DNA from: Lycorma delicatula
Taxonomy: Eukaryota; Arthropoda; Insecta; Hemiptera; Fulgoridae
Length of the DNA stretch: 64,000 nucleotides
Reading direction: 5' to 3'
Assembly (NCBI RefSeq): GCF_047948215.1
Contig: NC_134455.1
Coordinates: 166,886,575 to 166,950,574 of the forward strand
In this document: in pieces, positions 33,601-46,558 of the stretch
How positions within the stretch are numbered: position 1 is the first letter of the stretch
How the letters are laid out: each line of letters begins with the position of its first letter
Notes under the pieces: generated by a model
Seen by the model: only the letters and a program-made list of their open reading frames with translations
Told to the model about the DNA's origin: nothing
The model's database searches: none
Translations under genes and position numbers: made by a program

Positions 33601-35839
33601 GAGAATATTTTTTTTGTTTTTTGATAATTTAGTTCATTACAACTTACCCCGGTTTCTAATATTTTATGTTTTCAAGTGGTTGCAGCAGTTTATACCAATT
33701 AAGAGGAAGCTAGTTTATAAAACTGATATTAAAACTTTTATAAAAACCAATTATTTTAAATTGATTGCAGTTTTCTGTTTTATTTTAGAAAAATAATAGA
33801 TCGCTATACTGTTATAATTAGGCTGTTATTTAAATGATTCATGCTCAAAAAGGAGCACTCGGCAAAAAATATTAGAGGTATCTCGGAAATAATTGGATTT
33901 TTTTCAGACGAGCGGTACTTCGTACTAAAATCCAGTCTCATTAAGGAAATGTCGGTGTTTTTAAGTTTTAAAATCAAAAGAATCTTCGGTCTTTGTAATG
34001 CTTTCGGTACAGAATAGCCTTATTGATTCCACGTGCGAGGCCCCTCAGGGACTTTAAGTCACGTTCGTTTTGCAAATGAGAAAAGTTTTTATGCTTTTGT
34101 TTAACGAATATAACTTTTATTGCAGTACCGTAGCGGAGCTGCCGTCCTGTTGTTTGCAAAGCTTGTACTATTTATATTAAGAAGAAGATACTTCGTTCGT
34201 GCCGAAATTACACGTAAAATTATTGCATTCTGGAGGTTTACCCTCAATATTTTATAACATGAAAGTCAAACACCGGGTTAAACTCTTCAAAAAAAAAAAG
34301 AAAAGAAAAAAGACAGTGAAGAGCCTTACTTAATAAAACATATCTGTTTACCCTTTGTTACAGAAAGTTGGGGTGCTGCGTTCCCTTTGCTCCCGCCTTT
34401 GAGAGAGAATCTTTTTTCGTAGACCGAATGTAACAGTACCTCTTCTTGGATAGCAGGTCACATTAATATTAATAAAATATATTTCTTAGGTAAAAAAAGA
34501 TTGTGAGCTGTTTATTATAATATTATAATATATGCAGGAAATGCATTTATTCTTCTTTTTCCATGTCACTGCAATTAGCATTAGTAATGAAAAAGATACA
34601 ATCAAAAGCAATACTTTATAAAATAAATCTGTATGCAGTTCGATGACTTTTTTCATAAACAAATAACTGTAACAACTTACTAATTTTTATTCGTTTTCCA
34701 CCATTAGGTAGAGCATTTTCCTGGAAAAGTTTAGTTTATAAGATCAAAAAATTCACCTGATGACAGTAAATAGTAAACATATAACGATTTTTCTCTATAA
34801 AAAGTAGAGAAATGATGTTACTCTAAATGTTGCAAAAAAAAAAATCACAGATATGACAAAACAGTCTAGGGAAATAAAATCTCCTTCAAACTTTTTTTTT
34901 ATGCGATGCCTTTCACTTCAGTTTCTATCAATACTGAATTTAAAGATTTATACGGTTTGAAGTGTTAATGATTGCAGATTTAACCCTTGAGCATATAAAG
35001 ATATAACAAATAGATATCTCGTAAAATATAGTCTGTGCCGCCTTAGATTCATCAGATAATTTCATTCTTTACAACATTAATCTATCTTTTGACGTTTTCT
35101 GATACTCTTAAGTAAAAGCCGTAAACTTGATTTTACGTACATTTTTAAACTTGATATACGTACAAGTACAAAATGATGTAAGTGAATAGTTACTGTTCGA
35201 CAAATTACTTGCATTTATTTCACTTACCTCAACGTGCTGGTGTGTAAAAATATATTTGAATCTATGAGAACGACAAGGGCCAAGGAACGTAGAGTGAGAT
35301 GGTCAGTTTTCCTTTTAAGTTCAGGACGGATTGCTGATAATTCGTATGAGTGAACTTTATAGGAGTGATTTGTCGCTTAACTATGGTCATCTACAGACGT
35401 TACGGTTGTGGTATGACAATAAATTGTATTTAAGAAACATATTCAGTGTGACATGAGTTATTTCATTAAATAGTGGTTCTTGATTGTTAATAAATAATTT
35501 AGCAGATTGTATCCTGTTTTCTTTGATGATTATTCATATGTTTTGCCGGTTATCAGATGTTCAATTTTAATATCGGCATAGTGAGCTAGGGTGAAGTAAC
35601 CCTCAAACCATGCAGCCCTTCTGTTGTTATTCCATTAAAAATATATGAAGAGAATTTAGAACTGAATTTTATTTAGTTTCGTATCAGAGAATTGAAAAAG
35701 TCGTTGTTTACCAAAAACGTTTTGTACAAATAATTATGATAGTGATAATAAACGTCATTACGAAAGCTACACAAAAATTATGTAAAATATAACAAAAAAT
35801 ATTTTCAAAATGTGTTCAATTACTTAATTTTATACATAA
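27641..35839. other. Long AT-rich gene-free region
   Basis: Over 8 kb without a recognisable gene or transposon protein. Slightly GC-richer stretches occur near 28020-28330, 32450-32650 and 34000-34160, none with a motif. Short open frames (for example 28562-28807, 29729-29968, 30324-30539) match no domain I know. A local direct repeat of GAAATTACTGTGAAAATG occurs at about 30664 and 30711. I see nothing else to annotate. Confidence 0.45.
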
Positions 35840-36520
35840 CAGGGGTGTTCGAAAAAGAACTCCGCTGTTTTAAATTAAATACGCCTAATTAGATTTAGAA
35901 TTACAAATTCATGTGTTTTATTACGTGAAATGTTTAAAGTATTTTTAATTCTTAATGTAACTCAATATCGCACTGTTAACAGCTTTACAGATGTCAAATC
36001 GATAATCCACATTTTCACACTCGGGCGAGCATGTCTGCAGGGATCACTTCCAAGGCTGCTGTTATTCTTTGACGCTGCTAGTCGTGAAACTATATTTTCT
36101 TGGTATACGATGTCTTTTACGTAGTCCCAAAAGAAGAAATCTATCGGCGTCAAATCGGAACTTCGCGGTGGCCAAGCGATGGGAGCCATCCATCGTCACT
36201 TCCCTGCCTATGACATGGAGGTACTCCATCTTATTGGAAAATTAGACCCTCCATATTTTCATTCCACAAAAACACTAAGTTCTTTAACATGTCCGAGCAC
36301 TATGCCCGTAATATTTTTATTGTGGGAAAAATAGCCAAAAAAATTTATTATTAATGATACCACACCGGACATTCACTTTCGGAAAGTTACGGACGAATTC
36401 CTCTGATTCGTGTGGATTTATGATCGCTACCCTCGACAATTATGGTGATTAATAAAACATGAAATGTTGCTTCATCAGAAAATAAAATGCGCTGGAGGTA
36501 CTTTACATCAGCAGAAATGA
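35840..36520 (-). mobile_element. mariner/Tc1-like transposon relic
   Basis: Minus-strand relic of a Tc1/mariner-superfamily element. Its 3' end is probably the sequence at 35842-35879 (GGGGTGTTCGAAAAAGAACT), which looks like one terminal inverted repeat; no matching opposite repeat was found up to 37.9 kb, so the 5' end is lost. Within it the transposase reading is frameshifted. Such elements move by cut-and-paste into TA sites. No target duplication could be checked because one end is missing. Confidence 0.72.
35962..36480 (-). pseudogene. mariner/Tc1-like transposase remnant
   Basis: On the minus strand a block near 36480 encodes FSDEATFH-like sequence around the second catalytic Asp (read here across noise), then the region about 36410-36345 resembles the ...FPKVNVRCGII segment (family S-P-K-V-N-V-W-C), then an IGREV block near 36205. 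The open 75-aa piece 36189-35962 contains WPPRSSDLTPIDFFFWDYVK followed by DIVY, the diagnostic transposase motif around the third catalytic residue (D in DLTP). Frame changes separate the blocks, so it is a dead copy. Confidence 0.8.
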
Positions 36521-36675
36521 CGTCTAGTATGGTTATTACAGATTGACTGTATAATAACTTATTGACTATATAATTTACTAATATGTATATTTAAGTGGCT
36601 AAAATACCCCAGAAACTGTACGCTTGGTTCGGCACTTGAGACAAAAAAGAAGATTTGGGTAGTTGTTTTCAGATT

Positions 36676-36709
36676 ATCTCCGAAGTTTGAGGCCTCAAAC
36701 TTCGGAGAT
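36676..36709. repeat. 34-bp perfect palindrome
   Basis: ATCTCCGAAGTTTGAGG (36676-36692) is followed without spacer by its exact reverse complement (36693-36709). The central 12 bases (GAGGCCTCAAAC after shift) recur without the arms at about 36934. Confidence 0.95.
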
Positions 36710-38123
36710 CCTTGTATGAAAAATTCTGTCTGAGATGTACTATTACGTCGATCGTAGTTGGTACCATAAATTAGAGAATTTTCTCGATTGATCAGAATGG
36801 TGAGGAACTTGACAACTTTTAACTTTCGTTTCGTTGCAAGCTAATAAGCTAATCTTTATGCGTTAGAATTCATTAGAGTTATTTATGTATACCATATGCA
36901 CTTGTATTTCCAAGTTTTTGGGTGGTTTTGAGGCCTCAAACTGATGTTCATCAGATAGGCCTTATTATTTAAGTATGTTTTGGTGGCTATGCCTCTGAAA
37001 AAGTTTCAATTTCAACCTAAATAATTTTTTATTTTTCCATTTTAACCGAAGACCTGAAGAATTTAGGGCTAGGTTCACATCTTAAATAAAAAAAACTTGA
37101 GGTCTAAATAAACCCAAAATGCATTTTCCCCAAGTTCATTAACGGTTCGGAGAATGGGGTGAGACAAAGATCTTCCTTTGTTATTTTTTGATCTGATATC
37201 TTCTTCTGCGTGTAAAAATTACCACGCACATTATGCGACTGATTTGTGAATTTTTCCGTCAATTTTTAGAGCTGGGAGTAAGAAAGGACCCCATAACTAC
37301 GAGGATCATCCCCTACATCATCTTACGAGAATCATCCTATAAGAAAAGACATCCCCTACGAAACAACTTTACATGTCTGAATTCGCCTATTTTATATCCT
37401 GTTATATTTTAAGGTTTTATGGGACTCTTCTCCTTCCCGGGGAAGAGAAGAACTTTAGTTTTTAACGTTCATTTTTTGCTTCCCGACTAGCTCACCTAAA
37501 ATGGTCGTAATATTTTTTGCGATTTTTGCCAGACAATTTATTTATATAACGGTCTTTTTGTTATTGCGTAAAATTTAGGGAGACTGTGATTCTGATTATT
37601 TGAGAGTATATCTGTTAAGTATACATTTTCTAATCATAAAGATGTTATAAAACACAACAGTTTTTGGGTCTAAGCCTACCTAGCGGGAAGTAGCCACCTA
37701 ATCTGGCCATCAGTTAAAAAATACATTCTCGATCAAGATCTTTTTGCAATTTTTCGTTTTAAGGTTTTCTTATAGGTGCCAAAAAGTATCTCCGAGATAA
37801 TTTTATCCCGAATTTGTGATTTGTCCGGTAGGTTTCGAGCGATGGAAGAGAAAAGGTCAGTATCATTTTGGCAACCGAAGCTTGCTACGAGTTAGAATCT
37901 TTGCCACTAAGTAGGTGGAGCAGTCAGGCCAATGGTTTAACATTACTTGTAGAATAAATAAAGTGAAACAAACACATTTGAAAACTGATAGCCTTATTAC
38001 GCGAAAGTAAAAAAATAAATAATAAAATCTTTTTAAGGACTATGATTAAACTGGCTGGTGTTTAAACACGTCTGTTGAATCATAGATTCAATCTTCATAT
38101 TTATTTTACTATAGAGCCCATAG

Positions 38124-38151
38124 TAAGAGAATAATCACGATTATTCTCTTA
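38124..38151. repeat. 13-bp perfect inverted repeat, 2-nt centre
   Basis: TAAGAGAATAATC at 38124-38136, AC, and the exact reverse complement at 38139-38151. Confidence 0.9.
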
Positions 38152-38880
38152 GCAAGAAAAAATAAGTAAAAAAGAAGTGATTCTGGTAAAAAATATATAA
38201 TCAGAATTATTATGCCGGAAGAAAAAACAAGTGTTTTTAAACTGAAAGTAACACTATTAAGTTTGACTGTTTCTTCAAAAAATGCAAAATAATGCGGTAT
38301 TTAATTAAAAAAAAGAAGGTATATAGGCTACCTTGAACTCGGTTGCTTTTTTAAGGTAATTCGTTTACTTTTCTTTATTTAGAATTCTATTATTATTTTA
38401 TATAGAATATTATTCATTCGATCACATCTTTTTATTAATAAATAAATTTTGAATGTTTTATGAATGCTTAAAATGTTAAAACTTAAAAGGGTGTATTCTC
38501 TTAATTTAAGCTTTGATTTAATTCTCTGATGATAAATAGTATTTATTAAAAACATATTAAACATTTGCTAATTTTTTAATTTAAAAGTAATAAAATATGG
38601 AACCAAACGTTTCATCAAAACTGTAAGTGAAGTCGAACAATAGGAGGCAGGATCTTTTATTTACTACTGCATTTTAATCATTGTTTAAATCATTGTTTTT
38701 ATTAGTGTTCAGTTTTCATGAAGTAGTTGAAGAAACGATCTTCTCATTTCAATATCAAAACAGTTTAACAAAATAATGATTTAAAAACTGTCTGAGTGAT
38801 TTCAAGTTTAAAGGGAATAAATTATAAATTATTTAAATCTGTAGTATAAATTTTTTCTAAATTAACACGCGCGCGCCTAT

Positions 38881-39024
<144 letters not shown>

Positions 39025-39397
39025 ATATATAATTTTGTTCTGACTTAAATGGTTCAGCATTCGAAGCCATCATTTAAGTGTTGGCTTCATCCCTCTTTTG
39101 GCAAAACAATTTTTCTTCCTAAAGAGAGTGAATAATAGAAAAAAGATATTGCAATCAATTAATGCGATTATAATTCAAGATAAAATTTTAGACAACTTTC
39201 GTAGGAAAATTTGTTTGAAATTTCAAACTGTGGCTTTGTCTCCCATCAGTTGAAAAATATTTATTTACTACATAGAAGTGTAGTTTAACGTAAACTTTCA
39301 GGACACAAGAATTACAGCAAATCCCAACTGAAACACTTTCGTAAGTAATATTTTTTCAGAATTTAAATTGAAAGTTCCTTTCCGAACAGTGTATGAA

Positions 39398-39432
39398 GTG
39401 ATAAGTGATAAGTGATAAGTGATAAGTGATAA
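39398..39432. repeat. (GTGATAA)5 minisatellite
   Basis: Five perfect tandem copies of a 7-bp unit. Confidence 0.95.
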
Positions 39433-41589
39433 AGGATAGATAGTTCATTATGAAAGTGACCACCTAGAAGTGGAGCAACCACAACAAAATAAACCGTAAA
39501 CAAAATAAAATCTATATTAAAGGTTTGACGTGTATCAGTTCGTAAAGTGACTAGCGGTTGATGTACGTATTAGTTTGTAAAAACAGCCAGATCATTCAGT
39601 TAGAGATTTAAATCGATATAGGTTACTTGAATCTGATTAAACAAATGAAAATACCATCCGTTTCTTCTTCTGTTGTTTGTTAACAACAAATATTAAAAAA
39701 ATAATTTTTTTAAAGATTTGCAATAGTATTAAAAGAATCTAGGAAATTCCATTAAGAACAAAAATATAATTTACTTAAAAATATGATTTATTTATAAACA
39801 TGAAAAAACAAAAAAAAAACTACAATTATACTTTTCATTTGACCGTAGATTTAAATAAATTGAAATCCTTAAAAAATGTAAATTATCCTTTGTCTTAATA
39901 AACACAAAGAAAATTTTTTGTTACTTTTCCGTCTATTTTGAGTTAAAAGAAGGAACTTTATATAAGCGGTCAAAACATGGCATCGTTGGTTTTTTTATTT
40001 GTTAACGTTTTGAAGTTCTTAGATCCAAAAATTTTTAAACCGGTTATAAAACTCTATTATATTTTATATCACAGGAATATCGTTTAACCTATAATCATGA
40101 AATTTATTGTGGAAGCTTGGATATTAGTCTTAATATTTTTGAAAAAATTGATTGATCTTTGTGATAACAGAGAACGGATTGAGATATTTAACATTGAGAA
40201 AATGCTACGTCCTAAAAAGGACTTTGGAATTTGTACGAAAATTTATTTAAAAACGTTTTATCATCGGCAATACCTCTGAAAAAATGTTCAAAATCATCTG
40301 TAAAATTAAAATCTACCTGCCATAAAAGTTGGTCGCTGTAATTCTTTTAACCTTTCAATGTTAAAAAGGTAATATTGCTTATATTTTATGCAACCGACTT
40401 GAAATACAATTTTATTATAAATGAGTTATTCAGTATCGTATTGAAAATAATTTAAAAGATGTATTTATAAAGAAATTTTTACATAAAAATTTATACATTT
40501 TATGCTAATATTAAAAAAAAAAATTATATACACTGTGTATAAAATAACATTTTTATATATATTGTTTTTTTACAAAACATAAAATATATAAACCGATATC
40601 TATTTTTAAAATGTATATTATACCTTTTAAAGTACTTTTTGTATTTGTATACACATACATTTTTTTTTTAGTTATCTAAAATATCATTTGAGGTATACGT
40701 ACCTACATTTCATCGTACCATAGGAAGGAAAGGGGTTGAAGAAATATAATTTTTTAATACTTCTAACGTATCTAATTTTTATTTTGTAATTTGTCATTAT
40801 ATAAAAAATTAAAAGAATTAGAATGATTAGATTTTCAATAATAATTTTAAACTTTATCGATGGTGGAAGAAGGATTAAAATTGAAGCTCCATGCAAATGA
40901 GTGGAAAGTTTAACGACATTGTGGTCGTTTTTTTAAAGAATTTAAACAAGTTACAGTAAATATTGATGAAAGAATACTTACAGTAGTAACTAAATTTAAA
41001 CATTTTAGTTTATTTTTGTTGAGTTGATCTCTGGGATTTTATTAAAAACAACATTGATATATTTAATGTGTTTTGTTAATTTGAAGTATTATTCTATCGT
41101 GTTACATATTTTATGCGGTTTATAAAGGACGTGTTGCTGTAAGAAGGGTATAATTTTATTTTTTTTATATATTAAATTAATTTATATATATTATAAAAAA
41201 ATTATAAAATAATTATATATATTAAATTAACTTCAGAAATGAATGTTATTCATGCAGCAGTTATTAAAGTGTCAATAGGTGGAAAGTTGATTCCTAAATT
41301 CAATAGAGCGAAAGAAACTATATTACAATATATATATATATATATATATATATACGTTACACAGTTGCAGTCGATTTATGTTTAGCTCGTGCAACATTTG
41401 TAGTGGAATGTTTTTGTTATTACAAAATTGTTTATAATTATGACTTAATATTTTAAACAGGCTATTAGAATTACTAAAACTAGGCTAGGCTGTTAAATAG
41501 GCTATTTTAAATATATTGTTTAAAGAAATAAGTTTATTTCTTTAGAATTGCTATTTTTAAAGGAGATTATAATATTGTAAAAAAAAGTC
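39433..41589. other. AT-rich gene-free stretch
   Basis: Nothing recognised apart from the (TA)n run at 41329-41354. Confidence 0.45.
41329..41354. repeat. (TA)n microsatellite
   Basis: Uninterrupted TA dinucleotides. Confidence 0.9.
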
Positions 41590-42110
41590 TGATTTTAACC
41601 GCTAGTTGACAGAGCGCGTACCGTTAACGTAAAAGGACTTCATAAGGCGAGCCGAAATAAGGCGCCTCGCAGCTTGCGATGAAGGCAATTCGCATGCAGG
41701 GGGACGGCGCTCACGTAGAAACAATAAAAAGACAAACAAACAATTCTGGTGCGTTGAAAATTGTCACTTATTTCCTGTCCCCTAAATACAGAGTCCGGCC
41801 CGCCCCTCTGTTCAGCTACGTACTGAATTCCTGTAAACTCCGTGATTCATTGCTCCCTCTCTTTACCCCGCCGTTCTAAACCCTCCCTAATCTTCTTATT
41901 TCCAGGACGGGAATCCGGGCTTCAGTTCTTCCCTCGTCCGCAACACTACAGATAAAGCGCTAGTGTTGCATTCCCCGATCGATAAAGTAAAACAACCGAC
42001 TGTTGTTCGGGGGTTCTATGCGGCCGCAATTCCTTGTCTTCGAACACTGCTGCGTGAACTGTGCAGCACATAAGAACATTAGATTTACTAAGAGCCAGTC
42101 GTAGCGAAAA
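41590..42110. other. GC- and CpG-rich island, unrecognised
   Basis: The strongest non-transposon GC/CpG rise in the window (for example AAGGCGAGCCGAAATAAGGC, GGCGCCTCGC, GATGCGGCCGC-like motifs near 42020). No transposon similarity, and no second copy in the window. Short frames on both strands (41679-41879 plus, 41946-42200 minus) have no domain. It could be a promoter-proximal or enhancer element, or a short untranslated exon; the sequence alone cannot decide. Confidence 0.35.
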
Positions 42111-45100
42111 ATAAACAAAAGCCAAAATATAAAGAATTAATAATATGAGACGCGTACCATATACTTTTTTACAATAATATTTAGTCGTTCGCAACAGCAC
42201 ACAGTATTTCTATCGAATTGATTTCTGTGTTAATTGCAAAAGTTATTAATACAGTTTCGATATAGTTATAATGCCCAAATAATTATTATTTTTTTTATAT
42301 TCTGAAATTTATTTTTTTATTTAAAACAGTAAAGAAATGTGTTAATATTAATGTGAAATATTAATGAAAACAGAAATAAATCAAGCTCGAGCAAATTATT
42401 TCAGAATCTAAAACTGAAACCGTATTACATCTATCGCAATAAATTTATTTAATAGAAGTACTATGAAAAATTTCAATTCTGGAAGGCTGTTCTTCGAATT
42501 AACAATGAAATGCTATAATTTAACTGTGTAATGCATATCGATGTATTTTTTAAAAACCTTAATTTATAACCGATTGCCTATTACATATTCTATAACAACT
42601 TTTTAAAATATAAAATTTACAACGTGGAATGTGTCGTTTAATTATATACTGATACTGCTATAGAGGTTTTAAAATTTCTACAAGCTTTCTATATGAATTA
42701 ATACAAAATATTAGTGCGTATGAAAGTTGTGCACGAGATAAAATAAGTTTATTACATGTAAAATTTAGGAAAAATTCTGTTGATTTGTAATTCGAAATAA
42801 TGAACATTCTAGTTACAAACTGAATTATGATAAAATTTCAAATAATCAATATCTTTTTAGATGTTAATTATTTTTTTAATTTTATATGAAGTTTCTTAAC
42901 GTTTTAATAAAGTAAGGTAATAAAAAAATAGCATATTCATATATCGTAAATGGAACATTAACCAAAAAACAATTCGAGTTTCTTTCTGCGTGAATAAAAG
43001 TTTCAGTCTCGTCATAATCACATATATGAAAAAAATATTCTAATAGTATTACTTTATTACAGTATTGTCAACATAGGGAAAGAAAATAATTGCATGATTT
43101 AAAAGAATAAATATTCCTAATAAATGCCAGCCATTATCATCCGGTATTATTGACGATTTTTTCATTAGTCCTTTATTGAACTGTTTTTTCACTATCAAAT
43201 TTTCATTTTTTTGTTTCAAGTTTTGTTCATTTTTTCACCGATATTGCATTTTTGTACTGTTAAGCTTAACTGATTGAATTTCATTTTTACAATAATTCAG
43301 AATTTTATTTTACGACCAGTTAAAAAATGAAAAATTTTAACGGCTAATACAGATCAACACACATGTACTGAGCTCATTGGATGTAAAATTTTACACTTTA
43401 CATCGTTTTTTCACCGTTTTGTTAAGATGTCGGACACATCATAACTGAGAGTTTGGAATCGAGTTGGTACGGATTGTTTTAAGGGTTTTATTTGTAAAAT
43501 TTAACTAAGATTACTAACAATATAAATAATATTAATATAATTAATTCCATTCTTGCCATGTAATCTTATCCCAGCTGAGTTCTGCAGGTTTTCTATTATT
43601 AACACGCTATATAACTGATGAGTCGGATGTGGTTCACGGTTGTATTTCAGAAACTGTTTTCTCTATTTAAAAAAAGAGATAAATTAAAGAAGAAGGTTGA
43701 GAACACAATAAATTGAAATGAAAGATAATAGCATATCCCGTAGAAGCAGGCGGACAAGGTTAATTGAAGAAAAGTTAATAAAATAAAGAATTTTATAATT
43801 TTGTATAAGCATGATTTTTTAATCATTTAGAGTAGAAATATTAAAAATATTTTAATAGTTAACACATTTTTATGAACAAAAAAACCGCGTTCATTGTTTT
43901 ATTTTCTTGCGACCATACTGGCAAAAACAAACATTTAACTTAGCTTCACCTTCTTCGGTGTAATAATATTATTAACAATGTATTTTAAGGAAACTCGTAC
44001 CTGTTTTAAGCCGTGTTAAAAATTGTATTCTAAATTAATTATTAATTTTACTCGTACTAAAATTTCACCTTTAAAAAAATCATTCCTCTACTGTAACGAC
44101 AAAAATCAATTTTGTTATCGTAAATATTTATCTTAAAATATTTATAGTCCTAGCGATTAGTAACTACTGGAAGATATGTTCATCTTCGACTCGGTAAACT
44201 TGAAAGATGTTAAATTAATTCAATCGATTGCAACAAACATTTTATTTTTTAATTTGGTATTAAAAAACTCTACTAAATAAAGAGAATCTATAGAAAAATA
44301 ATTATAAAATTAGATTCTGCACCGAGAATGACGTAGACGACTATCTTTTACTCTACAGCACGTCTGTAGGGAAGTTCTTTAAGAAAGCTCTCTCTCCCCT
44401 TGTGAGTCTATTTATTATAAATGAAAAAGGTCAGAATCGTAAGAAAATGCAATCTGCGGAATGAAAAACGTACAACTTGTAATACGCGTACCGTTAACTC
44501 AAGTGATAGTAGTTTCTTGTTACGTATCCCCGACCTTTCTGCATATACAAAAAGAGTAACAGTTCAACAGATGAAACCGGACTCGTACAGAACAATTGTT
44601 CGTATTTATAGTTTTACTCTTCTGTTCCTCCATAGTACTCGAGCGCGCCGCCCCTTTTCATCTTTTTAACATACGTGTGCTCTTTTTTTTATATCTGTAA
44701 AATTTTTTCTTTTTCTCTTACTTCCTTCCATTCTTTATTTTCTAATATTTCTGTCGGCGATCGATTCTTTTTCAACTTTTGCTCGAACTGGTTTACGATA
44801 TAGTAATTCAACTTCGTACATCTTCTACTAAACAGTACTTGCTGTTTCTTTCTCAGTCCGGTCCGATTGTAAAGCTATAAATCAGAAAAATTATTAATTA
44901 ACAGATGCGCTTACATGGATCGTTAAGAATGTTTTCATTCCTATATATTTATATTTTTAATTTTATTTTAACGTGAATTAATTTATATATTTAAAATTGT
45001 TCATATTTTGCAGTATAATAATGAATTATATTTTTCATGATGTCCTTCATATTTCGAAATCATATGAAATTGAAGCTCCTTAATTTCTTTTAAAATCAAT

Positions 45101-45258
45101 CTGATCAATCAATCTGATCAATCGGTACGATACCTCGGAAGGAATCGGGTGTCTAGCGCGGCCTTTATTGAAGTGAGCTGCTACTTCCTTCGCTCGTGTA
45201 CATGTAAGTTAAAATATGTGCCTCATTGGTGCAAGATGTGTTGTTTATTTAATCCAAT
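42111..45258. other. AT-rich gene-free stretch
   Basis: No gene recognised. A GC-richer patch at 44320-44660 has an 82-aa frame (44421-44669) without a motif. A short direct repeat of AATCTGATCAATC lies at about 45098-45124. Confidence 0.4.
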
Positions 45259-46558
45259 AAAATCGTGGTCGAAAAATACCTGGTTACGGTGGGCTATATC
45301 GGATTTTCGTTGTTCTCTTGTTTTGTGTTACGATTTTTGTGTTTGGTATGTGGTTTTGATCACGTTTTTGAGTGTTTTCAGACGTTGTATCTCTTTTGGG
45401 TTAAATCTAAAAGTTTTTTTAGACAAAGACAGTTTTTTTTATAAACAGCTGACTATTTTTTTACATATTGAGTTTGAAAATTTTACGGTGTTTACATCGA
45501 CTTTGGAAATGTTTGCTTCTTTATTGAGTTAGAGAATTTTCGTGGGTGCACATTCGAGACGTCCGGTTCGGGACGGTGATGCTGGTGGTGATCCTTCCCG
45601 AACCCTAGTGAGGGGCGATAGGTCTGTGGTGAGTGTCCGATCCAACAGAATTTCATCTGACGGCAGTAAACTCGTAAGATTGCCAGGCCCGCATACGAGA
45701 TCCTGAGGACAGATGCTTCCGATTGTGGGGGACGGATCATATGTTCTCCAACTGCCAAGGAGTAAATCGGTCTGATTTATGGTTTAACTGCAGACAGGTA
45801 GGGCATCTACGGGCTCAGTGCAGGAACGACGGCGTGTGCGGGCTGCAGGAAAGAGGGTCACAGACTGGAGAAGTATCCTGACCACGTGCGAAGCTTTTCA
45901 GTTTCACATAGCTGTCGAGAAGTTGCCTGTTCCTGAGGAGCTTGAAGCACTGTCAACCTTTGTTTTGGTCATTTTGTGGGGGGAAGTATTGTTGCTTCTG
46001 GACGTCTGCGGTGACGACTGGATGGGGTAGCGAAGGGGTGTTGGACAGCCCCCCGTGGAGTCGTCGTCTGTCCGCACGTGTGTGGGTGGACGCCGATGAT
46101 GAAGCATGGGGATTCTGGCACCTTGGAGCCGTTAAGACCGCGTCCCGGCGCGCTTTTTGGGTTCCTTCTGTTAGAGGCTGGCACTGGAAAGACCGATTCC
46201 CGGCAGAGGCGACTTTCGAGTTGCTTCCGTTTGAGACAGACGCTAAACTATCGAGACCCGGTTCCTAAGGTAGGATCGCTAGGCTCGACTTTGTCGGGCC
46301 TGGTGATCTTACTCTGAAAAACGATGATATATGATCAACAAACAACGACTTCAAAAGATACCTACCGAAGATGTGTTAATGCTTAATTGCAGGTCTGATC
46401 CGGGGAGGGGAGTTGGTGAGATAGAAGGTTTAGTCGGAAGAGGGCAGGCACACATACGCACCTTTAATAATATCTTGCGGAACCTGTTAGCAAACCCGAC
46501 ACTTTACCTGTAAATAGGGTTTCTCCCGACTTACCCCCCAAAAAAAAAATCGTGGTCG
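45259..46558 (+). mobile_element. ORF1-only LINE derivative with exact 13-bp target-site duplication
   Basis: A 1274-bp insertion (45272-46545) flanked by AAAATCGTGGTCG at 45259-45271 and 46546-46558. It has a T/G-rich leader (45300-45400), a gag-like ORF1 remnant with zinc knuckles (about 45540-45850), a GC-rich segment without RT motifs and a 3' tail ending in poly-A (46540-46549). No endonuclease or RT is present. The 3' 125 bases match the short element at 16607-17123. The structure recalls LINE derivatives that keep ORF1 and the 3' end but lose ORF2, and which depend on enzymes supplied by other LINEs. The exact duplication suggests a relatively recent insertion compared with the other LINEs here. 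Confidence 0.85.
45540..45860 (+). pseudogene. Gag-like ORF1 remnant with CCHC zinc knuckles
   Basis: Two adjoining knuckles are visible. The first reads CFR, then after a one-base slip TDHMFSNC (45714-45755); the second reads WFNCRQVGHLRAQC (45780-45821), in which the first Cys of C-x2-C-x4-H-x4-C is Trp. A possible third begins at VCGL (about 45835). Such CCHC arrays end the ORF1 protein of R1/I-group LINEs and bind element RNA. The upstream part is open but not recognisable. Frame slips and the lost Cys indicate decay or sequence drift since insertion. Confidence 0.65.

Noticed and set aside
39398..39432. CRISPR-like array
   Set aside because: Units are 7 bp, contiguous and without spacers, in a eukaryotic-type sequence.
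45904..46268. Overlapping open frames on both strands in the GC-rich part of the ORF1-only element
   Set aside because: GC-rich sequence is stop-poor in several frames; no frame shows a known domain, including the AGTGKT-like string, which lacks any NTPase context.
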